This document shows, piece by piece, positions 60,106 to 64,000 of a stretch of 64,000 bases of DNA (positions are counted from its first letter, which is position 1; each line of letters starts with the position of its first letter). Under the pieces are notes generated by a model. That model was not told the origin of the DNA. It searched no databases and was given only the letters and a program-made list of their open reading frames with translations. The translations under genes and the position numbers were made by a program. This DNA comes from Halobacteria archaeon HArc-gm2 (GTDB lineage Archaea > Halobacteriota > Halobacteria > Halobacteriales > Haloarculaceae): NCBI GenBank assembly GCA_025517465.1, contig JAOPKE010000009.1, positions 1 through 64,000 on the forward strand. Direction: 5' to 3'.

Positions 60106-63051
60106 ATGGATTACGAGCCCCAGGAACTCGAATCGAAGTGGCGCGAGCGGTGGGCCGACTCGGGGCAATACGCTGCCGATCCGGACCCAGATAGCGAGGA
60201 CGACCCGACGTTCATCACCGTCCCCTATCCCTACCCCAGCGGCGGGATGCACATCGGCCACGCCCGCACCTACACCGTTCCCGACGTGTACGCCCGCTAC
60301 CGGCGACTGCAGGGCGACAACGTCCTCTTCCCCATCGCCTGGCACGTCACCGGCACGCCGATCATCGGCGCCGTCGAACGGCTGAAGAAAGGCGAGGAGA
60401 GTCAGCTCTCGGTCCTGCGGGACACCTACGACGTCCCCGAGGACGAACTCGAAGACCTGGAGACGCCGATGGGGTTCGCTCGCTACTTCGTCGAGAACCA
60501 CTACAAGGCGGGGATGAAGCAACTGGGCCTCTCTATCGACTGGCGCCGGGAGTTCACCACGAACGACGAGCGCTACTCGAAGTTCGTCACCTGGCAGTAC
60601 GAGACGCTCCGCGAGCGCGGGCTGATGGACCGCGGGCTCCACCCCGTCAAGTACTGCACCAACGAGCAACAGCCGGTCACGACCCACGACCTGCTCGAAG
60701 GCGAGGAGGCGGAGTTCCAGGAGTACACGCTGATCCGCTTCGAGACCGAGATCGGGGGCGAGGACGGCGAGGAACACGACGTGATAGCACCGATGGCGAC
60801 GCTGCGACCCGAGACGGTCCAGGGCGTGACGAACGCGTACGTCAACCCGGAAGCGACGTACGTCCGGGCCACCGTCGACGGCGAGGAGTGGCTGATTTCG
60901 GAGGCGGCGGCCGAGAAGTTCCGCCTGCAGGAACGGGACGTCGAGGTCCACGAGTCGTTCCCCGGCAGCGAAGTGGTGGGGTCCGAGGTGACCAATCCGA
61001 TCACCGGCGACGAGGTGCTGGTGCTGCCCGCGGGTTTCGTCGACGCCGACAACGCGACGGGCGTCGTCATGTCCGTCCCGGCCCACTCGCCCGACGACTA
61101 CGTCGCGCTGCAGGAAGCCAAAGCCGACGACGAGCGCATGCGCGAGTACGGCGTCGACCCCGCGGAGGTGGAGTCCATCGAACCGGTCCCCATCCTCACC
61201 ATCGAGGGGTACGGCGAGATTCCGGCGAAAGATGCCGTCGAGTCGGCGGGCATCGACTCCTCGGACGACCCCGGACTCCACGACGTGACGAACGACCTCT
61301 ACCAGGACGAGTTCCACTCGGGGAAACTCAACGACGAGTACGGCGAGTTCGCCGGGATGGTCGTCGAGGACGTCCGTGAGGAGTACCGCGAGCACCACCG
61401 GGACTCGGGCGCCTTCGATACGATGCAGGAGTTCTCGGAGGAGGTGATCTGTCGCTGCGGCGGCGACGTCGAGGTGGCCAAACAGGACACCTGGTTCCTG
61501 CGCTACGACGACGCGGAGTGGAAGCAGAAGGCCCACGACGCCGTCGCCCAGCTCGACGCCATCCCGGAGAACACCCGCGAGCAGTACGACCACACCATCG
61601 ACTGGCTCAACGAGTGGCCTGCCATCCGGAACTACGGGCTGGGCACCCGGCTCCCGTGGGACGAGGACTTCGTCATCGAGCCCCTCTCGGACTCGACCAT
61701 CTACATGGCGTACTACACCATCGCCCACCGGCTGCAGGAGATTCCGCCGGACCACCTGGACCGGGAGTTCTTCGACGCCCTGTTCTACGGTCCCGACGCC
61801 GTGGACGAGCCCGACCAGCGCGCGCTGGACCTGCGCGAGGAGTGGGACTACTGGTACCCCGTCTCCGTCCGGTGTTCCGCCAACGACCTCATCAGCAACC
61901 ACCTGACGTTCTTCCTCTTCCACCACGCAGAGCTGTTCGACCCGGACAACTGGCCGGAGGGCATCACCGTCATGGGGATGGGCCTGCTGGAAGGCGAGAA
62001 GATGTCCTCCTCGAAGGGCCACGTCGTCCTGCCCGGCGAGGCCATCGAGCGCTTCGGCGCGGACACCGTCCGCTTTTTCCTGCTGAACTCGTCCGAGCCG
62101 TGGCAGGACTACGACTGGCGGGCCGACCGCGTCGGCGACACGCGCGACCAGTTAGACCGGTTCTGGAACCGGGCCCAGGAGGTCATCGACTACGGCGTCG
62201 AGGACGTCGTCGACGTCACCGTCGACCTGGAGATGGAGGAGACGGAGGTGAGTTCGACGGCGGACGGCGAGATCCCCGACCTGCCCCACATCGACCGCTG
62301 GCTCCTCTCGAAACTCCAGGAGACCGTCCGGACCTGCACCGACGCGATGGAGCGCTTCGAGACCCGGACCGCCAGCCAGACCGCCTTCTACGGATTCGAG
62401 GAGCACCTCAAGTGGTACCGACGGCGTGCCGACCTCGACCGACCGGGCGCGAAGTGGACGCTGCGCCAGGTGCTCGACGCCCGCCTGCGCCTGCTCTCCC
62501 CGTTCATCCCGTTCCTGACCAACGAGCTGTACGAGCAGCTGAACGACGAGCCCGTCGAGGAGGCCGCGTGGCCCGAACCTGACCCCGCCTTCGAGTCCGC
62601 GACGACGGAAGTCCACGAGCGCCTCGTCGAGACCGTCACCGACGACGTCCACGACATCGTCGACGTCACCGACACCGACCCCGACGTCGTCCGCCTCTAC
62701 GTCGCCGCCGACTGGAAGCGGACCGTCTTCGACGAGGTCCGGGAGACCGGCCCCGACGTCGGCGCGGTGATGGGCAAAGTGATGCAGAACGAAGAGCTGC
62801 GTGAGAAGGGTAACGACGTCAACGACCTCGTTCAGGACCTGGTCGAACTGGTCCGCGAGCGCGACGACGAGACGCTGGACGCCCTGGCGGACGTGGACGA
62901 ACAGTCCGTGTACGCGGACGCCCGCCGCTTCCTCGAAACCGAGTTCGACGCCGACGTCGCGGTGTACGCGGAGGACGACGAGGACATAGCGGACCCCGCC
63001 GGCAAGGCCAGCAACGCGATTCCGTTCCGCCCCGCGGTGCATCTGGAGTAA
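60106..63051 (+). CDS. leuS: leucine--tRNA ligase
   Basis: The 981-residue class I synthetase charges tRNA-Leu. It begins MDYEPQELESKWRERWADSG. HIGH is at 49-52 (PYPSGGMHIGHARTY) and KMSSS at 632-636. The CP1 editing domain (about 180-400) has MATLRPETVQGVTNAYVNP and the Asp in VMSVPAHSPDDYVALQ. The C-terminal anticodon-binding and archaeal extension (about 720-981) is complete. A TATA-like CCCTTTTAGTC lies about 30 bp upstream, suggesting a leaderless mRNA. Confidence 0.96.
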   Translation: MDYEPQELESKWRERWADSGQYAADPDPDSEDDPTFITVPYPYPSGGMHIGHARTYTVPDVYARYRRLQGDNVLFPIAWHVTGTPIIGAVERLKKGEESQLSVLRDTYDVPEDELEDLETPMGFARYFVENHYKAGMKQLGLSIDWRREFTTNDERYSKFVTWQYETLRERGLMDRGLHPVKYCTNEQQPVTTHDLLEGEEAEFQEYTLIRFETEIGGEDGEEHDVIAPMATLRPETVQGVTNAYVNPEATYVRATVDGEEWLISEAAAEKFRLQERDVEVHESFPGSEVVGSEVTNPITGDEVLVLPAGFVDADNATGVVMSVPAHSPDDYVALQEAKADDERMREYGVDPAEVESIEPVPILTIEGYGEIPAKDAVESAGIDSSDDPGLHDVTNDLYQDEFHSGKLNDEYGEFAGMVVEDVREEYREHHRDSGAFDTMQEFSEEVICRCGGDVEVAKQDTWFLRYDDAEWKQKAHDAVAQLDAIPENTREQYDHTIDWLNEWPAIRNYGLGTRLPWDEDFVIEPLSDSTIYMAYYTIAHRLQEIPPDHLDREFFDALFYGPDAVDEPDQRALDLREEWDYWYPVSVRCSANDLISNHLTFFLFHHAELFDPDNWPEGITVMGMGLLEGEKMSSSKGHVVLPGEAIERFGADTVRFFLLNSSEPWQDYDWRADRVGDTRDQLDRFWNRAQEVIDYGVEDVVDVTVDLEMEETEVSSTADGEIPDLPHIDRWLLSKLQETVRTCTDAMERFETRTASQTAFYGFEEHLKWYRRRADLDRPGAKWTLRQVLDARLRLLSPFIPFLTNELYEQLNDEPVEEAAWPEPDPAFESATTEVHERLVETVTDDVHDIVDVTDTDPDVVRLYVAADWKRTVFDEVRETGPDVGAVMGKVMQNEELREKGNDVNDLVQDLVELVRERDDETLDALADVDEQSVYADARRFLETEFDADVAVYAEDDEDIADPAGKASNAIPFRPAVHLE

Positions 63052-63187
63052 TCGGTTTTGGGTGAGATCTTCTTTCTCGGTGTGGGGTCTTCTCACTCGG
63101 TAGGAGTGGACGCTTGGTCTGAGTGTGTGCTGAGTGGGTGGTTCTCGGTCGAGTTGGCGCTGGGAGAAACGACACCGCAAACACCCA

Positions 63188-63613
63188 GAAAGCCCTCGGC
63201 GGGGTCGGGTCGCGGGGACCACCCTGCGCTCCTCGCTGCGCTGTCGTTCGAAAGACGCTGCGCGTCTTTCGTGATGACGAGAGAGCTTCGCTCTCTCGAA
63301 CCACGGTGCTTGGGGGTCCCGGCTTCCCCGACCCCGCCTCGCCCTTTCAGTCCACCAGGACAACACAGCAGCCCTGCGCTCCCGGCCGACCGCCGCGCGG
63401 TTGCGGATCGGTCAGGAAGCGTGATTCGCGGCGGACGCCGCGAATTCGGGGAGGGGTGGCGGAGTCGATCGCAAGCGCCCCTGTGGCGCGAGCGATGCAG
63501 TTCCTGGAGGAATGAAAGGGCGAGGCAGGCTGAACGAAGCACGGACCCGCAAGCACCGAATGGAGTGAGGCGCGCAGCGTGGTCCGCGCGAGTTCAGCCT
63601 GCCGAGGGCTTTC
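63188..63613. repeat. structured intergenic element, copy 5
   Basis: The arms start GAAAGCCCTCGGC at 63188 and end GCCGAGGGCTTTC at 63613. The left arm has the longest perfect stem (GGCGGGGTCGGG/CCCGACCCCGCC) and the right arm GCAGGCTGAAC/GTTCAGCCTGC, different sequences in the same place. The left-arm tip is enlarged by two hairpins, GAAAGACGC-TGC-GCGTCTTTC (63250-63270) and GAGAGAGC-TTC-GCTCTCTC. The core hairpin is GATTCGCGGCG/CGCCGCGAAT. Orientation matches copies 1 and 3; length is 426 bp. The rest of 63052-63786 shows no gene. Confidence 0.87.
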
Positions 63614-63786
63614 GACGTGTCGTCGTTTCCTGTCCGGTCGATAATTCTAACGCCACCAAACGATATCACATCACCCATAATCCAACAACCGCTAACCCCG
63701 GAAAGACTACGCGAACGAGAGCACATCGTCACGAGAAGAGCGAATGGAGACGTTTTATCAGCCTCGCGGGCGTAATTCGAGCCAAT

Positions 63787-63972
63787 ATGGCTACCAACGA
63801 GGCTGACGACGAAGGGTTCATCCGGTCCGTGACGCCGCTGACGGGGAGCAGTTCCAACCAGCAGATGGACGCCATCGGCTGGCTGGTGTTCCTCGGGATG
63901 CTCATCGTCCTGCTGCCACTGCTGCCCGTGTTCGTCGCCGTCTGGCTCATCTCGAAGGCGACCGGTCGCTGA
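63787..63972 (+). CDS. small single-helix membrane protein
   Basis: The 61-residue product has a charged and Ser-rich N-terminus (MATNEADDEGFIRSVTPLTG) and one long hydrophobic region (IGWLVFLGMLIVLLPLLPVF then VAVWLISKATGR, about 30-57), enough for one or two helices. No functional family is recognised. A TATA-like GTTTTATCAG lies about 30 bp upstream, at 63752-63761, so the mRNA is probably leaderless. Nothing follows to the window end. Confidence 0.7.
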   Translation: MATNEADDEGFIRSVTPLTGSSSNQQMDAIGWLVFLGMLIVLLPLLPVFVAVWLISKATGR

Positions 63973-64000
63973 GCCGTTCTCCTGCCGTCCTCATCGCCGC

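Overview
The window is a piece of a haloarchaeal chromosome (class Halobacteria). It has high GC, strongly acidic proteins, many leaderless genes with archaeal TATA boxes, Tat signal sequences, and archaeal-type genes (MC1, Hel308/Ski2-like helicase, TrmB, poly-HAMP transducer, S26B signal peptidase). The exact 5' end of an archaeal 16S rRNA lies on the minus strand at 1-54. The family within Halobacteria cannot be fixed from sequence alone; a Haloarcula-like relative is a guess.

Layout. 1-600: 16S 5' end, leader hairpin and an array of repeated rRNA promoters. 0.8-3.5 kb: MC1 chromatin protein, an AbrB-like protein, pyrD, an RDD membrane protein. 3.6-7.7 kb: a secreted GH81 beta-1,3-glucanase divergent from a TrmB sugar-sensing regulator. 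8.7-12.1 kb: pheST. 12.5-18.2 kb: a probable surface-fibre locus (two DUF1102 proteins, a tiny acidic protein, a SipW-like signal peptidase and a DUF5305 protein) divergent from a winged-helix membrane regulator and a secreted protein. 18.3-22.2 kb: trpS, endA and a NucS-N/zinc-ribbon protein. 22.6-31.3 kb: chemotaxis transducer, Ski2-like helicase, MATE exporter, small regulators. 31.5-51.7 kb: a 2-oxoacid dehydrogenase neighbourhood (lipA, pdhA, pdhB, pdhC, lpdA) interleaved with a GH2 beta-mannosidase, an ABC exporter and lipoproteins. 51.7-57.2 kb: Nudix hydrolase, formylglycine-generating enzyme, its likely client sulfatase, and a lone TnpB. 57.4-64 kb: pheA, Hsp20, a DUF7344-like regulator, leuS and small membrane proteins.

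The most unusual content is intergenic. Five copies of a 430-510 bp element (7865-8520, 32685-33162, 39777-40283, 53330-53821, 63188-63613) share the same architecture. Two inverted arms begin and end with GAAAGCCCTCGGC, and each arm is itself a hairpin whose stems differ in sequence between copies but keep base pairing. The core is polar and contains further hairpins. The element sits in either orientation, and one copy splits pdhAB from pdhC. I do not know a named family that fits. One copy carries a 196-bp MITE with perfect 17-bp inverted ends and an 8-bp target duplication.

A second theme is duplicated gene 3' ends. lipA is followed by an insert and then by a displaced second copy of its 3' end sharing 140 identical bases; pheT shows an older, diverged version of the same pattern. 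Both look like scars of integration that restored the target gene's 3' end.

The genes fall into a few functional groups: aminoacylation and tRNA splicing (pheST, trpS, endA, leuS), lipoylated dehydrogenase assembly (lipA with E1, E2, E3), extracellular polysaccharide use (GH81/TrmB, GH2, sulfatase with its activating enzyme), and cell-surface assembly (DUF1102/signal peptidase).
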